A stretch of 64,000 bases of DNA from Anaerobacillus sp. CMMVII (GTDB lineage Bacteria > Bacillota > Bacilli > Bacillales > Anaerobacillaceae): assembly GCF_025377685.1 (NCBI RefSeq), contig NZ_JACEHK010000002.1, forward strand, positions 372,001 through 436,000, written 5' to 3'. Shown piece after piece: positions 42,120 through 52,434 of this stretch; the first letter of the stretch is position 1, and each line of letters opens with the position of its first letter. The position numbers and the translations under genes were made by a program. The notes beneath the pieces were generated by a model. That model saw nothing but the letters and a program-made list of their open reading frames with translations, made no database searches and was not told the DNA's origin.

Positions 42120-44254
42120 ACCCACTTTATTTCCAAATGATCGCCTGTATGAATAGGGGTCGAAAAAGTGGCATTCGTCTCGTTTTGCAATATTTTAATT
42201 GTTTTATTTTCTTGGGCAGTAAAATTATAATCAATAAAGCGAAAAATATCTTGAAAAATAAAAGGATGTTTTTGCTTCATAGTTACTGTTAGAGTGTCTC
42301 CAGAGTGAATAGGGCTTTGTAAATTTAATTGCTCAACTCCTCGTTTAACTTCTACTAAGGGTCTAGAAATTAACACTGGCATTCCATTAAAGTTTACAGT
42401 AATAGATTGAACGAATGGTATTTCTTCTTGGGTGAGTAGGTTCTGAACTGTAAATGGTTGTTGGAGAGAACTATTGATGACAATAGTATCTCCACTTTTT
42501 ACTGCAGAAGATGCCTTTGCCTTCATTCCATTCTTATAAATAACACTTTCGTCTACAATGGAGACAGTTTTCCCATTTAATTTTACAACAAGCGGCTTAA
42601 TATAGTGTATAAGATCGTATAGCTCTAATCCAGCTAACACACTCTCAATAGTGTCTGAAGTTTCAAGGAAAAGCTCATCTCGGTCTAGAATTGAATCTGA
42701 TAATGAACCTTCTTGCCGTTTTTTATTACCGAAGCTGGAAGACTATAATTTCGCCCATTAATTATGATTGTTTTACTAGGTAAGGAATCGAAGACATCCC
42801 CAACTATAGCTTCAGCATTCTTTCCATCGGCGCCAATTTGAACAAATATTGTATCGCCGTTTCTAACTGGCATATCTAATGAACAGGATTGTCCATTTTT
42901 TTCGAGTCTTGGTGCTTTCCCGTGTTCACCAGGGATAGTGATTAATCGGTTATTCACTTTTACCATGATCGCTAAACCTGGCTTTCCATAGAGTTTTGAT
43001 ATTTCAATTCCAGCTGCTAGTAATCCGTCCCCAACCGTTAATTGTTTAATATCAAAGAGGCGAATGGTTTGATCATTTACTTTGACACTTAGATATTCAA
43101 CTGGGCTTTCTTTGGCCGCTATAGCTATTCCAATGGGTGTTACAAGTTCTGGTCCAGCTTTAACGTTTTCAGTGAGTTTTAGTGACTTAATAGCGTCGAT
43201 TCCACGAATAGCAACCCGGTTTTCTGGTAGTTGCAAACATTTCGCAAGGACTTTTGCTAAGTTGGGCGTCATTGACCCACCACCAACTAACATCACTGCT
43301 TTAGGTGGTTTTTTATTAAGATTTAGGATCTCTGTTGTAATACTTTTCGCGAGATTTTCAATAGCAGGTAAAATTAATTCTATGACTTCCTGGCTTTTAT
43401 AAACAGTTTCAAAGCCTAGGATGTCTTTAATTACGACTTCATCGTTTGTGTATAGCTGTCTTTTTACAATTTCTGCTTCGGGAAAATCGAGTAAAAAATG
43501 ATCGCTAATCGCTTCGGTAATTTCATCTCCAGCAACCGGGACCATTCCGTAAGCTGTTATCGTTCCCGAATCGGTGATCGCAATATCAGACGTTCCTGCG
43601 CCTATATCAACAAGAGCTACGTTTAAGCGCCGCATTGTTGGAGGAATTAAGACATTAATAGCTGCTATTGGCTCTAAAGTTAAGGCTTCAAGCTCTAGGC
43701 CAGCTCGGTTCAAGGCGGCTAGTAAAGAATCCACAACAACTTTCGGTAAGAATGTCGCAATAACCTCAACTGCTGCAACATAACCACTTTGATCAACAAG
43801 ACTACCAATCTCTTCACCATCGAGTTGATAAGATAGAACCGAATAACCTACGCAAAAGTAATTAATACTGTCATGCCCTTCATATTCTAAGGCAATTTCA
43901 TATTGTGCTTTTGTACAGCGCTTAGCTCTAAGTGTAAAATGTCTTGGTGTTCGAAGATCGGCTTTTTGTAATATCGACTTCAACTTTTGCCCGTTTTGTT
44001 TTTAATGAGCGTCCTGCAGCAGCAACACAAACTTTATGTAAAGACCCATGTTTTTCTTCTAATTTTTGTTTAATCGAAGATATGACTTTAGTGACAGCAA
44101 TAACATTATGAATTTGACCATCAACCATTGAGCGCTCGTCATGTTCTTGAATGACCATATCGAGTATTTCGTAGTTTGTCTCATTGTTTTTTAAAAGAAG
44201 ACCTACGACTGAGCGCGTTCCAATATCTAGTCCAAAAATCGGTGGTTGCTCCAT
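42101..44254 (-). pseudogene. FtsA/PilM-like actin-fold protein with C-terminal beta-grasp-like repeats; three frameshifts as sequenced
   Basis: Repairing three homopolymers, T5 at 43963-43967, T4 at 43909-43912 and T6 at 42719-42724 (plus-strand coordinates, one base added each), joins the pieces into one protein of about 718 residues. Residues 1 to about 380 have the actin-like ATPase plan of FtsA: GLDIGTRSVVGLLLKNN (phosphate 1), VALVDIGAGTSDIAITDSGT (phosphate 2) and VMLVGGGSMTPNLA (adenosine). Beyond about 400 there are several repeated units of the form VxVNxxxxxI ... VxxGDxI, e.g. VKVNDQTIRLFD, IIINGRNYSLPAS, VVKLNGKTVSIVD, resembling beta-grasp (SLBB/DUF348-like) modules. Function unknown; not canonical FtsA. 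Confidence 0.75.
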
Positions 44255-44477
44255 TTGAACACCTTCTTTATCGGATGAAATTTATTTTAAGTAGGAATAT
44301 ATAATAAAAAGTCATAATTTTCAGCAACTATTTCACTTTAACACTTAAAAGCGTTTAATTATTAAAGAAAAAAGTCGTGACAAGTTTTGTATAATCGTTT
44401 ATAATAATCCCTAACTTATAAGAAATGTATCATATTTTTATAAACATTTAAATAACTAAACGAGGAGTGGAGTAAGA

Positions 44478-45554
44478 ATGGGTAACGAACAGTTAGAAGA
44501 GCTGAGAGGTAAATTAGACGAGGTAAACCTTAAGTTATTAGATACTATTAATGAAAGAGCAAAATTAGTTCAGGAAATTGGGAAAGTGAAAAGTAGCCAA
44601 GGGGTTAATCGCTTCGATCCTGTTCGTGAACGCAAAATGTTAGACTTGATTGCTGTAAACAATGAAGGTCCATTTGAAACGGCTACATTACAGCATTTAT
44701 TCAAGCAAATTTTTAAAGCAAGCTTAGAGCTTCAAGAAGACGATAATCGTAAAGCTCTTTTAGTTTCCAGAAAAAAGCATCCTGAAGATACTATCGTTAA
44801 TATTAAAGGCGAAACAATTGGAGATGGCAAGCAACGTTTAATTTGTGGCCCATGCTCAGTAGAGAGTTATGAGCAAGTTGCAAGTGTTGCTAAAGTATTA
44901 AAAGAACAAGGTCTCAAACTTTTACGTGGTGGTGCGTTCAAACCAAGAACCTCTCCATATGACTTCCAAGGTCTTGGACTTGAAGGTCTTCAAATTCTTA
45001 AGCGTGTAGCAGATGAATACGATATGGCTGTTATAAGTGAAATTGTTGATCCTAAAGATATTGAGGCAGCAGTTGAATATATTGATGTTATTCAAATTGG
45101 AGCCAGAAATATGCAGAACTTTGAATTGTTAAAAGCAGCAGGGTCAGTCAATAAACCGGTACTATTAAAACGTGGCTTATCAGCAACAATTGAAGAGTTC
45201 ATTAATGCAGCAGAATATATTATTTCTAAAGGGAACGGAAACATTATTCTGTGTGAGCGTGGAATTCGTACTTATGAAAAAGCTACGCGTAACACACTAG
45301 ATATTTCTGCTGTTCCAATTTTAAAGCAAGAGACACACTTACCGGTTGTCGTTGATGTAACACACTCTACTGGACGCCGTGATTTGCTTCTACCTACTGC
45401 AAAAGCTGCATTAGCGATTGGCGCAGATGCGGTAATGGCAGAAGTTCATCCAGATCCTGCAGTGGCCCTATCCGATTCAGCGCAACAAATGGATTTTGCT
45501 CAATTTGACAAATTTATTGGCGATTTACGCGAATCAGGGCTCTACAAACTTTAA
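44478..45554 (+). CDS. aroA: Bifunctional chorismate mutase / DAHP synthase AroA (AroG-type)
   Basis: This 358-residue enzyme joins an N-terminal AroQ chorismate mutase (residues 1 to about 90: [20 protein letters not shown] with key Arg/Lys) to a type I-beta DAHP synthase (about 105-358: [54 protein letters not shown]). It makes DAHP in the first shikimate step; the mutase domain mediates feedback by chorismate or prephenate. GGAGTGGAG precedes ATG 44478. The position next to ccpA matches B. subtilis. Confidence 0.95.
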   Translation: MGNEQLEELRGKLDEVNLKLLDTINERAKLVQEIGKVKSSQGVNRFDPVRERKMLDLIAVNNEGPFETATLQHLFKQIFKASLELQEDDNRKALLVSRKKHPEDTIVNIKGETIGDGKQRLICGPCSVESYEQVASVAKVLKEQGLKLLRGGAFKPRTSPYDFQGLGLEGLQILKRVADEYDMAVISEIVDPKDIEAAVEYIDVIQIGARNMQNFELLKAAGSVNKPVLLKRGLSATIEEFINAAEYIISKGNGNIILCERGIRTYEKATRNTLDISAVPILKQETHLPVVVDVTHSTGRRDLLLPTAKAALAIGADAVMAEVHPDPAVALSDSAQQMDFAQFDKFIGDLRESGLYKL

Positions 45555-45558
45555 GATT

Positions 45559-45593
45559 TAGAAACCTTCTACATTCAATGTGGGAGGTTTCTT
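45559..45593 (+). terminator. Terminator after aroA
   Basis: Stem AGAAACCTT/GAGGTTTCT with loop sequence that extends the pairing, and a TTAGTTTT tail. Confidence 0.75.
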
Positions 45594-45745
45594 AGTTTTG
45601 ACTGTAGAGGTTTAAGTTGTTTTTCATTGCTTCTAAGCATTATTTTCATTAACTCAACACTCAACACTCAATCACTCAAAACTATAAAGTATAGTTCCCC
45701 AGATGTGGAGATATCCTAACAAAAAATGGGTTAGGAGTTGAAGTG

Positions 45746-46304
45746 ATGAAGGGAAGTTATTTAACGTTTATTCTAATAGTATTGGCCTGCAGTGGCTGTA
45801 ATGGGGGCAATTTTCAAGGTCAAATGGATACTCCTCTAGAATACTCTCAGTTTACAGAACCAGTTGTAAATGAGTATGAATATAAGCAACTTATTGGTTT
45901 CTTATACGAAGCAGAACTTATGATGCGAAAGCCTATTGAAGAGGCAACAATGAATGCTGATGGAATAAAGTATTCTCAGCACCAATTCAAACGAAAATGA
46001 TTTGTTTAATTACTATCAAACATACTTATCAAATGAGCTAGCAGAGACAATGTCTAGAAAAGTAAGTGATTTAAGTATAAGTGAAGATTATCAATATTTA
46101 GCTTTATCAAATGATGATATTGAGTGGTTTAGTATATACGATGCAGATCCTAATTCTATTAAGGTCATTCAGCATACAACTGTTCAAAGTGTCGTTGAAA
46201 TGGATTTAAAAGAAAATCCTAATACTCGAATCCAATACACGATTATGAAAAATAGGTTAGGAGAAAATCCTAAAATCGTTCAAAAAACAGTTCTTTATAA
46301 TTAG
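45746..46304 (+). pseudogene. Lipoprotein of unknown function, one-base frameshift
   Basis: ATG 45746 behind AGGAG opens a lipoprotein signal (LTFILIVLACSGC, Cys about residue 13 or 16) and 80 residues ending in a stop at 46000. The next frame continues with FNYYQTYLSNELAETMSRKV and reaches a stop at 46304. Dropping one C near CACC at 45980-45983 gives SQHNSNENDLFNYYQTYL, a continuous 185-residue protein. So this is an insertion-type slip, unlike the others in the window. It lies between aroA and ccpA; the family is not recognised. Confidence 0.6.
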
Positions 46305-46549
46305 TTTCAGTTTTTTGAGATGGCGCAAAAGAAATATCCTTTGATTAAAATTAGTGTACAATAACTTATAAGGCTATTTAGGAGAAAAAAATCGACAAAA
46401 CTGTGTAGAATAGTTTAAATATATTAGGTTTTTGTCGATATAAGAATCGAAAGTAATTGAAGACCTCCTAAATGTGTCGTATGATAGGATTAAAATCACG
46501 AAAAAATGAAAACCATTTTATGGAAATTATAGAGGAGGCTTTATGTAAA

Positions 46550-47548
46550 GTGAATACAACGATATATGATGTAGCAAGAGAAGCAGGAGTGTCAATGGCA
46601 ACAGTTTCACGTGTAGTAAATGGAAACCCAAATGTCAAACCGACAACAAGGAAAAAGGTACTAGAAGCAATTGAAAGATTAGGTTATCGTCCGAATGCAG
46701 TAGCTCGTGGTTTGGCAAGCAAACGAACAACAACTGTCGGAGTTATCATACCTGATATTTCAAGTATCTTCTTTGCAGAATTGGCGAGAGGAATTGAAGA
46801 TATTGCAACTATGTATAAATATAACATTATCCTGTGTAATTCTGATCAAAATAAAGAAAAAGAAATCCACCTCATTAATACGTTGTTAGAGAAACAAGTG
46901 GATGGAATTGTTTTCATGGGTGGGCAAATAACAGATGATCATGTAGAAGAGTTTAAGCGTTCGCCTGTACCAATTGTTTTGTCAGCAACAATTGATCAGA
47001 AAAAAGAATTTCCATCGGTTAATATTAACTATGAACAAGCTGCGTACGATGCAGTCAAATTCTTAATAGATAATGGCCATACTAAGATCGGAATGCTAAC
47101 GGGTTCGTTGGAAGACCCAGTAAATGGTTATCAAAAATATGCTGGGTTTAGAAAAGCACTTGAAGATGCAAATATTACTTTTAATGAAGATTATGTGGTT
47201 GTAGGTGACTATACATACGATTCAGGAATCGAGGCAATGGAAAAATTCCTTGAATTGAGTGAGCGTCCAACAGCAATATTTGCAGGAACAGATGAAATGG
47301 CATTAGGAATTATTCATGGCGCACAGGACAAGGGATTAAATGTACCTGAAGACATAGAAGTAATTGGATTTGATAACACACGATTAGCTGCAATGGTTCG
47401 CCCAACGCTAACATCAGTGGTTCAACCGATGTATGATATTGGAGCTGTTTCAATGCGTTTACTAACAAAGTATATGAACAAAGAAGAAGTATCAGACGAA
47501 GTGGTCTTGCTACCACATCGAATTGAGTTTAGAAATTCTACAAAATAA
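46550..47548 (+). CDS. ccpA: Catabolite control protein CcpA
   Basis: This 332-residue LacI-GalR regulator begins [20 protein letters not shown], almost identical to B. subtilis CcpA in the helix-turn-helix and hinge ([40 protein letters not shown]-like region). The effector domain binds HPr-Ser-P and controls carbon-catabolite genes at cre sites. The start is GTG 46550; earlier in-frame ATGs (46472, 46520) lie upstream of GAGGAGG. motP follows 40 bases later, as in B. subtilis. I could not find a convincing cre site in this window. Confidence 0.95.
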   Translation: MNTTIYDVAREAGVSMATVSRVVNGNPNVKPTTRKKVLEAIERLGYRPNAVARGLASKRTTTVGVIIPDISSIFFAELARGIEDIATMYKYNIILCNSDQNKEKEIHLINTLLEKQVDGIVFMGGQITDDHVEEFKRSPVPIVLSATIDQKKEFPSVNINYEQAAYDAVKFLIDNGHTKIGMLTGSLEDPVNGYQKYAGFRKALEDANITFNEDYVVVGDYTYDSGIEAMEKFLELSERPTAIFAGTDEMALGIIHGAQDKGLNVPEDIEVIGFDNTRLAAMVRPTLTSVVQPMYDIGAVSMRLLTKYMNKEEVSDEVVLLPHRIEFRNSTK

Positions 47549-47588
47549 ATAAAAAGAGAAGCTATGCATCGCAGTTAGGGAGAGGGTT

Positions 47589-48404
47589 ATGAAAAGATTT
47601 GATTTGTTGACACCAATTGGGATATTTTTAGGTTTAACGATGGTTTTGTTTGCTATTTACAGTAGTAGTAAAAGCTTAGATGGTGTAATCTATTTTATCC
47701 AGGCAGCATCAGTCTTTGTTGTATTTGGTGGTTTAATAGCAGCGCTGTTAATTAACTTCACATTACCAGAGATTAAACTAGTCCCTAAAGTTTTTAAGGA
47801 AGCATTTCGTGAAGATCGTCAAAATCTACCGACTTTAATAAATACATTTGTGGAGCTTTCAACTAAGGCTAGAAGAGAAGGGTTATTAGCGCTTGAATCT
47901 ACTTTAGATGAAGTTGATGATCCATTTATTAAAAAAGGCGTTTTGCTTGCCGTAGATGGAATTGAACCCGATATTATTAAAGACATTATGATGGCAGAAG
48001 TAGTCGCCATGGAAGAACGACATCGTAAGGGACGAGCTATTATTGAAAAGTGTGGAGAATATGCTCCCGCTTGGGGGATGATTGGTACCCTTGTAGGATT
48101 AGTGTTAATGTTACAAAATTTAAATGACCCAGCTACTTTAGGTCCAAATATGGCGATTGCTTTGTTGACTACTCTATATGGGTCTTTACTTGCTAACTTG
48201 GTTTTTATTCCTATGGCTAGTAAACTAGCAAATAAGACTGAAGAAGAAGTATTCGTGAAACAAATTATCGTCGAAGGTGTTATTGGTGTTCAATCTGGTC
48301 AAAATCCAAAAATCTTAGAAGAAAAACTTAGTGCCTTCCTACCTGAAAATGGCAAGAAAAATATTGAAATAGAAGGAGAAGGAGTAGTAGTTGATGGAGC
48401 GTAG
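47589..48404 (+). CDS. motP: Na+-type flagellar stator MotP (YtxD)
   Basis: This 271-residue MotA/PomA family protein has four membrane segments and the cytoplasmic loop with the conserved charged residues facing FliG (RREGLLALESTLDEVDDPFI, EVVAMEERHRKGRAIIEKCG). The final pore helices contain GMIGTLVGLVLMLQNLNDP. GGGAGAGGG precedes ATG 47589. motS overlaps its end. The MotP name is based on its motS partner and the ccpA neighbourhood. It would use Na+ as coupling ion. Confidence 0.93.
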   Translation: MKRFDLLTPIGIFLGLTMVLFAIYSSSKSLDGVIYFIQAASVFVVFGGLIAALLINFTLPEIKLVPKVFKEAFREDRQNLPTLINTFVELSTKARREGLLALESTLDEVDDPFIKKGVLLAVDGIEPDIIKDIMMAEVVAMEERHRKGRAIIEKCGEYAPAWGMIGTLVGLVLMLQNLNDPATLGPNMAIALLTTLYGSLLANLVFIPMASKLANKTEEEVFVKQIIVEGVIGVQSGQNPKILEEKLSAFLPENGKKNIEIEGEGVVVDGA

Positions 48405-49161
48405 AAGACAACCTAAACAAGAGAAGGGTGCTCCAAAATGGATGGTAACTTTTTCAGATCTAATGACTCTTATCCTAGTATTCTTTATTCTTCTATTCTC
48501 TATGTCAGTAGTAGATGCAACAAAATTTCGAGCTGTAGCGGATTCGTTTCAAAATAGGGCTATTTTTGATTTTTATCCTTCAATAATCCCATTTGATAGC
48601 TTAAATGAAGACAATGATGTTAAGGAAAAAACGAAGGATAATGTTCATGACCCGTTAAGAGATGTTAACAATCAAGAAAAAGACAGTAATCAAGAACTAG
48701 ATCGACTTCTACAGGAAGTCCAAGAGTTTTTAGTCGAGAATCAGTTGCATGATGTGATTTCAGCTTTTAGAGATGATCGTGGCGTTGTGCTTGTCTTACA
48801 GGAACGAACACTATTTGAATCAGGAGAAGCCCAGATACTAGATGGTGCAAAACCATTTTTAATAAAAGTGGGGACCTTATTGGAACACATTCCTAATCTA
48901 GTAAAAGTCGAAGGTCATACTGACAGTCGTCCAATTAGTACCTTTCGTTATCCTTCAAACTGGGAGTTATCTGGCGCTCGCGCTAGTAGTGTTATACGTT
49001 TCCTTATTGATGAAAATAAGATCGAACCTTACCGTTTCCTTGCAGTAGGATATGGAGATACAAGACCTATAGTTCCTAATACAACATCTGAAAACCTTCA
49101 AAAAAATAGACGTGTCGTAATCGTTATTACTGACCCTAATAACCCGCAAAGTGATCTTTAG
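48394..49161 (+). CDS. motS: Na+-type flagellar stator MotS (YtxE)
   Basis: This 255-residue protein has a short cytoplasmic tail, one membrane helix with the ion-binding Asp22 (WMVTFSDLMTLILVFFILLF; Val after TLIL is typical of Na+-type stators), a linker and a C-terminal OmpA-like peptidoglycan-binding domain (VKVEGHTDSRPISTFRYPSN then ARASSVIRFL). The ATG lies inside the end of motP, as expected for a coupled stator pair. With MotP it anchors to the wall and drives the flagellum. Confidence 0.93.
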   Translation: MERRRQPKQEKGAPKWMVTFSDLMTLILVFFILLFSMSVVDATKFRAVADSFQNRAIFDFYPSIIPFDSLNEDNDVKEKTKDNVHDPLRDVNNQEKDSNQELDRLLQEVQEFLVENQLHDVISAFRDDRGVVLVLQERTLFESGEAQILDGAKPFLIKVGTLLEHIPNLVKVEGHTDSRPISTFRYPSNWELSGARASSVIRFLIDENKIEPYRFLAVGYGDTRPIVPNTTSENLQKNRRVVIVITDPNNPQSDL

Positions 49162-49246
49162 TAAATTCTCTTTTTTCCTTCCTTAGTAAATAGGTAGAAA
49201 AGGTACTTTCGACTAAAACATCTATGACGATACCAGCCTTACTTTA

Positions 49247-49280
49247 AAAACCTGGGAAATCCTTCCTAGGTTTTCTTTTA
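49247..49280 (+). terminator. Terminator of the ccpA-motPS unit
   Basis: Stem AAAACCTGGG/CCTAGGTTTT with a small mismatch and a TCTTTTA tail. Confidence 0.7.
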
Positions 49281-49305
49281 TATAATAAAACTGTACAATA
49301 ATAAA

Positions 49306-49402
49306 GAATGTAAAATGTGAAATTGAGGATTATGTTAGTAAAGGCTATGAAGCATACACATACTTCAGTAATTCTACACTCTATATTCTGAACTTTACAT
49401 TG
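49306..49402. repeat. TACATTCTACATTTT-type inverted repeat, copy 2
   Basis: GAATGTAAAATGTGAAATT on the left is followed by GGCTATGAAGCATACAC and TTCTACACTCTATATTCTG, ACTTTACATT on the right. The order of blocks matches copy 1 at 38983-39075. A partial version is at 52183-52243. Confidence 0.5.
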
Positions 49403-49422
49403 ATTTTGAAAGGATGTAGTAA

Positions 49423-50118
49423 ATGATAATCGGAATTATTGGTGCAATGGATGAGGAAATTAAATTATTGAAGGAAAATATAGAGATTGAGGAAGAGGTT
49501 GTTAAAGCAACTATCACGTTTTATGTAGGGACACTTCATGGGAAAGAAGTGGTTATTTGTAAGTCAGGTGTCGGTAAAGTTAATGCGGCTATTACAACAC
49601 AACTTCTGGTCGACCATTTTTCTGTTTCTAAACTAATATTCACTGGAGTAGCAGGGGCGGTTGATCCAAATTTAAATATTGGTGATATCGTCATATCCAC
49701 TAGTGCAATTCAACATGATTTAGATGCATCCGCCCTAGGATTTAAAAAAGGAGAAGTACCCATGTTTGCTTACTCCTCTGACTTTCCTGCAGATGAGTCT
49801 TTAATCAACCTTGCAAAAGATGCGGCAAAAGCTCTTGAAGGTGTGAATGTAATAAAAGGGAGAATATTGAGTGGCGACCAATTTATTGCTGATCACCAAA
49901 AGGTAGCAGAGTTAGGTGAGCTTTTTGAGGGGAAATGTGTTGAGATGGAAGGGGCTTCTGTTGCACATGTAGCAATGCTTAATAATATTCCTTTTGTCGT
50001 TATTCGTTCGATGTCAGATAAAGCAAATGGAGAAGCCAACGTCAATTTTGCAGAATTTACAAAACTTGCTTCAGAAAGATCCTTCTCAATTGTAAACTCA
50101 ATGGTTGATAAAATGTAA
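49423..50118 (+). CDS. mtnN: 5'-methylthioadenosine/S-adenosylhomocysteine nucleosidase
   Basis: This 231-residue enzyme begins MIIGIIGAMDEEIKLLKENI and has GVGKVNAAITTQLL, FTGVAGAVDPNLNIGDIVIS and VEMEGASVAHVAMLNNIPFV with the ribose-binding Glu and, in IRSMSDKANGEANV, the catalytic Asp. It removes adenine from MTA and SAH in the methyl cycle. GAAAGGATG precedes ATG 49423. Monocistronic with a strong terminator. Confidence 0.95.
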   Translation: MIIGIIGAMDEEIKLLKENIEIEEEVVKATITFYVGTLHGKEVVICKSGVGKVNAAITTQLLVDHFSVSKLIFTGVAGAVDPNLNIGDIVISTSAIQHDLDASALGFKKGEVPMFAYSSDFPADESLINLAKDAAKALEGVNVIKGRILSGDQFIADHQKVAELGELFEGKCVEMEGASVAHVAMLNNIPFVVIRSMSDKANGEANVNFAEFTKLASERSFSIVNSMVDKM

Positions 50119-50132
50119 TTCATAGTTCATAG

Positions 50133-50166
50133 GAAAAAGCATCGGGATTGAATCCGATGCTTTTCT
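50133..50166 (+). terminator. Terminator after mtnN
   Basis: Stem AAAAGCATCGG/CCGATGCTTTT followed by CTATTT. Confidence 0.85.
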
Positions 50167-50177
50167 ATTTAAAACTC

Positions 50178-50230
50178 ACTTGTCATTACTAGCTAGTATA
50201 AAAACAACAATCTTTGAGAAAACAGCGTTA
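50178..50230 (+). repeat. Fragment of the MITE-like repeat, copy J
   Basis: TTGTCATTACTAGCTAGTAT then AACAACAATCTTTGAGAAAA and CAGC match the right half of copy C (31345-31545). The left part is absent. Confidence 0.6.
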
Positions 50231-50319
50231 ACAATATTTATTTCCAAGAAGGTCGGATCAATAAACTTAAAAATAAAAATGTTCAGATAATAAAATTTGC
50301 AAACGATCAATACAAATAA

Positions 50320-51498
50320 CTATCCCAGTTGCTCCTTTCTTTTTTCTTTTTCATTTCTTAGGTGAGAAAGGGCTTTTTCAACAGTTAGGGCATTTTTTTC
50401 AGCAATTTCTTTATGACGTGGGATTTCAGGATAAATTGGTAAAATGTCTTCCCAGGTAGTTGGCAACTGAACTGGAGCTTTTTTTTGCCACTTTGTGTAC
50501 CATTCTTTAGGAAGGGTGCCTCTAGCACTAGGGTTGTCAGTCATTTCAAGCCAAAGCATTGCCCACGCTCTTGGCACTACTCGCCAAATATCGTAGCCAC
50601 CGCCACCAACAGCAATCCATTTGCCACCACAAAATTCATGGGCAATTTCATGCGCTAACTTTGGAATTTCGCGATAGATTTCGATGGTTGAACAAAGGTG
50701 AGTAAGTGGATCATAGTAGTGAGAATCGGCTCCGTTTTGAGTAATGATAACATCAGGTTTGAAAAACTCAGCTACTTCTCTGAGCGATGTTCTATAGGCA
50801 TGAAGCCAGGATTCATCTTCTGTAAACGCATCCACAGGAATGTTAACGGAATACCCGTAGCCCTTGCCACTACCACGCTCATTAATGTTACCGGTTCCCG
50901 GGAATAAAAAACGCCCTGTTTCATGAATGGATAAGGTGCAAACATCATTATCATCATAAAAAGCCCACTGAACACCATCTCCATGATGTGCATCAGTATC
51001 AACATATAACACTCTTGCATGGTAATTTTTGCGCATATATTCAATAGCGATAGAGCTATCATTGTAAATACAAAAACCGGAAGCTCGGCCCTTGAATCCA
51101 TGATGCAGCCCACCACTTAAATTACATGCATGCAAGTATTTTCCTTGCATTACTAAGTCAACGGCAGTTAGTGTGCCACCTACTAGAAGTGCTGCTGCTT
51201 CGTGCATATTAGGAAACATTGGAGTATCATCTGTTCCTATACCGTAGTTTGTAGCAATGGATGGATGTAATTCGCCCATACCGGCAAGCTTAACAGCATT
51301 GACATAATCCTTATCATGAATTAAAAATAATTCTTCATCGGTTGCCATTCTAGGTGCAATAATATCATTGTTTTGAATTGCACCACTATATTTTAAGAGG
51401 TCAAAAGTTAAGTCAAGACGTTTTTGATTAAAGGGGTGGTCACTACTAAATCGATAGGTTTGCTGCTCTTGCGAATAGATAAAAGCAGCATTTTTCAT
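50320..51498 (-). CDS. acuC: Acetoin utilisation protein / protein deacetylase AcuC
   Basis: This 392-residue arginase/deacetylase-fold enzyme of the class I histone deacetylase-like family has HHGFKGRASGFCIYNDSSIA (active-site His pair) and VDTDAHHGDGVQWAFYDDND (Zn ligands). In B. subtilis it removes the acetyl group that AcuA puts on AcsA. ATG 51498 overlaps the acuB TGA (ATGA); an in-frame extension to 51525 would overlap acuB and is not used. Third gene of acuABC. Confidence 0.95.
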   Translation of the reverse strand: MKNAAFIYSQEQQTYRFSSDHPFNQKRLDLTFDLLKYSGAIQNNDIIAPRMATDEELFLIHDKDYVNAVKLAGMGELHPSIATNYGIGTDDTPMFPNMHEAAALLVGGTLTAVDLVMQGKYLHACNLSGGLHHGFKGRASGFCIYNDSSIAIEYMRKNYHARVLYVDTDAHHGDGVQWAFYDDNDVCTLSIHETGRFLFPGTGNINERGSGKGYGYSVNIPVDAFTEDESWLHAYRTSLREVAEFFKPDVIITQNGADSHYYDPLTHLCSTIEIYREIPKLAHEIAHEFCGGKWIAVGGGGYDIWRVVPRAWAMLWLEMTDNPSARGTLPKEWYTKWQKKAPVQLPTTWEDILPIYPEIPRHKEIAEKNALTVEKALSHLRNEKEKRKEQLG

Positions 51499-52139
51499 GG
51501 TGTCATTCCTGGTAGGTTTGGCCAAAGGACTTTGTAGCCATTTTTTTCAATATCAGCAATCACACCCCGTGGATCCATCGTTTGTAACCGAAAAACAAGG
51601 ACTTTATTTTGTAAATCTTCACATGGATAAACTAACACACTAGTAATGTTAATATTGCGTTTTTTAATTATCGTTGCAATTTCAGCGAGCATGCCAGCAA
51701 TATTTTCAACACGAACTTCAACTTGAGAACTTGGCTGATGGGCTCCCATTAATTGGACAAGTGTGTGTAAAATATCAGTTTCTGTTATGATTCCTACTAA
51801 TTTATAGTTTACCTCGATGGGAAGACATCCAATATTATGTTCATAAAAAATAGACGAGACATCTTCTACAAAATCAAGAGGATGAGCAGTTATGACATCT
51901 GACACCATGATTTTTGAAACTGGATTTGCGAAGTATTCCAAGTGTTCCTCAGTATCAAAAACCGAGGGCCTAGCGTCACGAATATCTCGATCTGAGATAA
52001 TTCCTACTAGTTCCTCTTTTTCGTTAACGACAGGTAAATGGCGAACTCGATTTTTGTCCATAAGTTCATGCGCTTCTTTAATCGAGGCTGTATCGAGTAT
52101 TTTTATGACGTTTCGTTTCATTATTTGTTCCACAATCAT
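51495..52139 (-). CDS. acuB: AcuB, CBS-ACT domain protein
   Basis: This protein of about 214 residues has two CBS motifs (IMKRNVIKILDTASIKEAHE to LVGIISDRDIRDARP, and IMVSDVITAHPLDFVEDVSS to VGIITETDILHTLVQLMG) and a C-terminal ACT-like domain (VRVENIAGMLAEIATIIKKR). Its role is unknown but linked to the acu operon. ATG 52139 is 8 bases from AGGGGAG. A repeat-bearing gap of 288 bases separates it from acuA. Confidence 0.92.
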   Translation of the reverse strand: MIVEQIMKRNVIKILDTASIKEAHELMDKNRVRHLPVVNEKEELVGIISDRDIRDARPSVFDTEEHLEYFANPVSKIMVSDVITAHPLDFVEDVSSIFYEHNIGCLPIEVNYKLVGIITETDILHTLVQLMGAHQPSSQVEVRVENIAGMLAEIATIIKKRNINITSVLVYPCEDLQNKVLVFRLQTMDPRGVIADIEKNGYKVLWPNLPGMTP

Positions 52140-52182
52140 TTCTATCACTCCCCTAAAATGAGAAATTAACTATTATGTAGAT

Positions 52183-52243
52183 TATAGAATAGAAGCGGGA
52201 AGCACTTCGAAGCGAGACGAACAGACTCTACATTCTACATTGT
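52183..52243. repeat. Partial TACATTCTACATT-type repeat
   Basis: TAGAAGCGGGAAGCACTTCG followed by GACTCTACATTCTACATTGT recalls the block order of the elements at 38983-39075 and 49306-49402, shortened. Confidence 0.4.
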
Positions 52244-52434
52244 AAACAGCTTAGTATTAAGTAAATATTAAGATTTGACTCCTTATTTAGTAAGTAGTGT
52301 TCTTTTCTTACTTAATTTTATTGGTTGATATCTTCATCTAAGGTATTTTTATTTATTATTTAAGTTAAAAAGCAACAAGTTTTTTTGTGCGACGAGTAAC
52401 CGCAGGAGCAATGTTTTAGAAAAGAGCTTAGTAC
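52243..52434 (-). repeat. Dispersed MITE-like repeat, copy D (long form, inverted)
   Basis: Read on the minus strand it carries TAAGCTCTTTTCTAAAACAT, GCTCCTGCGGTTACTCGTCG, AAACTTGTTGCTTTTTAACT and AAGAAAAGAACACTACTTAC with the same order as copy A at 5768-6033 (without the duplicated unit). Lies between acuA and acuB, splitting their transcripts or read through. Confidence 0.75.

Noticed and set aside
49200-49422. SAM-type riboswitch before mtnN
   Set aside because: No S-box conserved elements; the space is filled by a terminator and a repeat copy.
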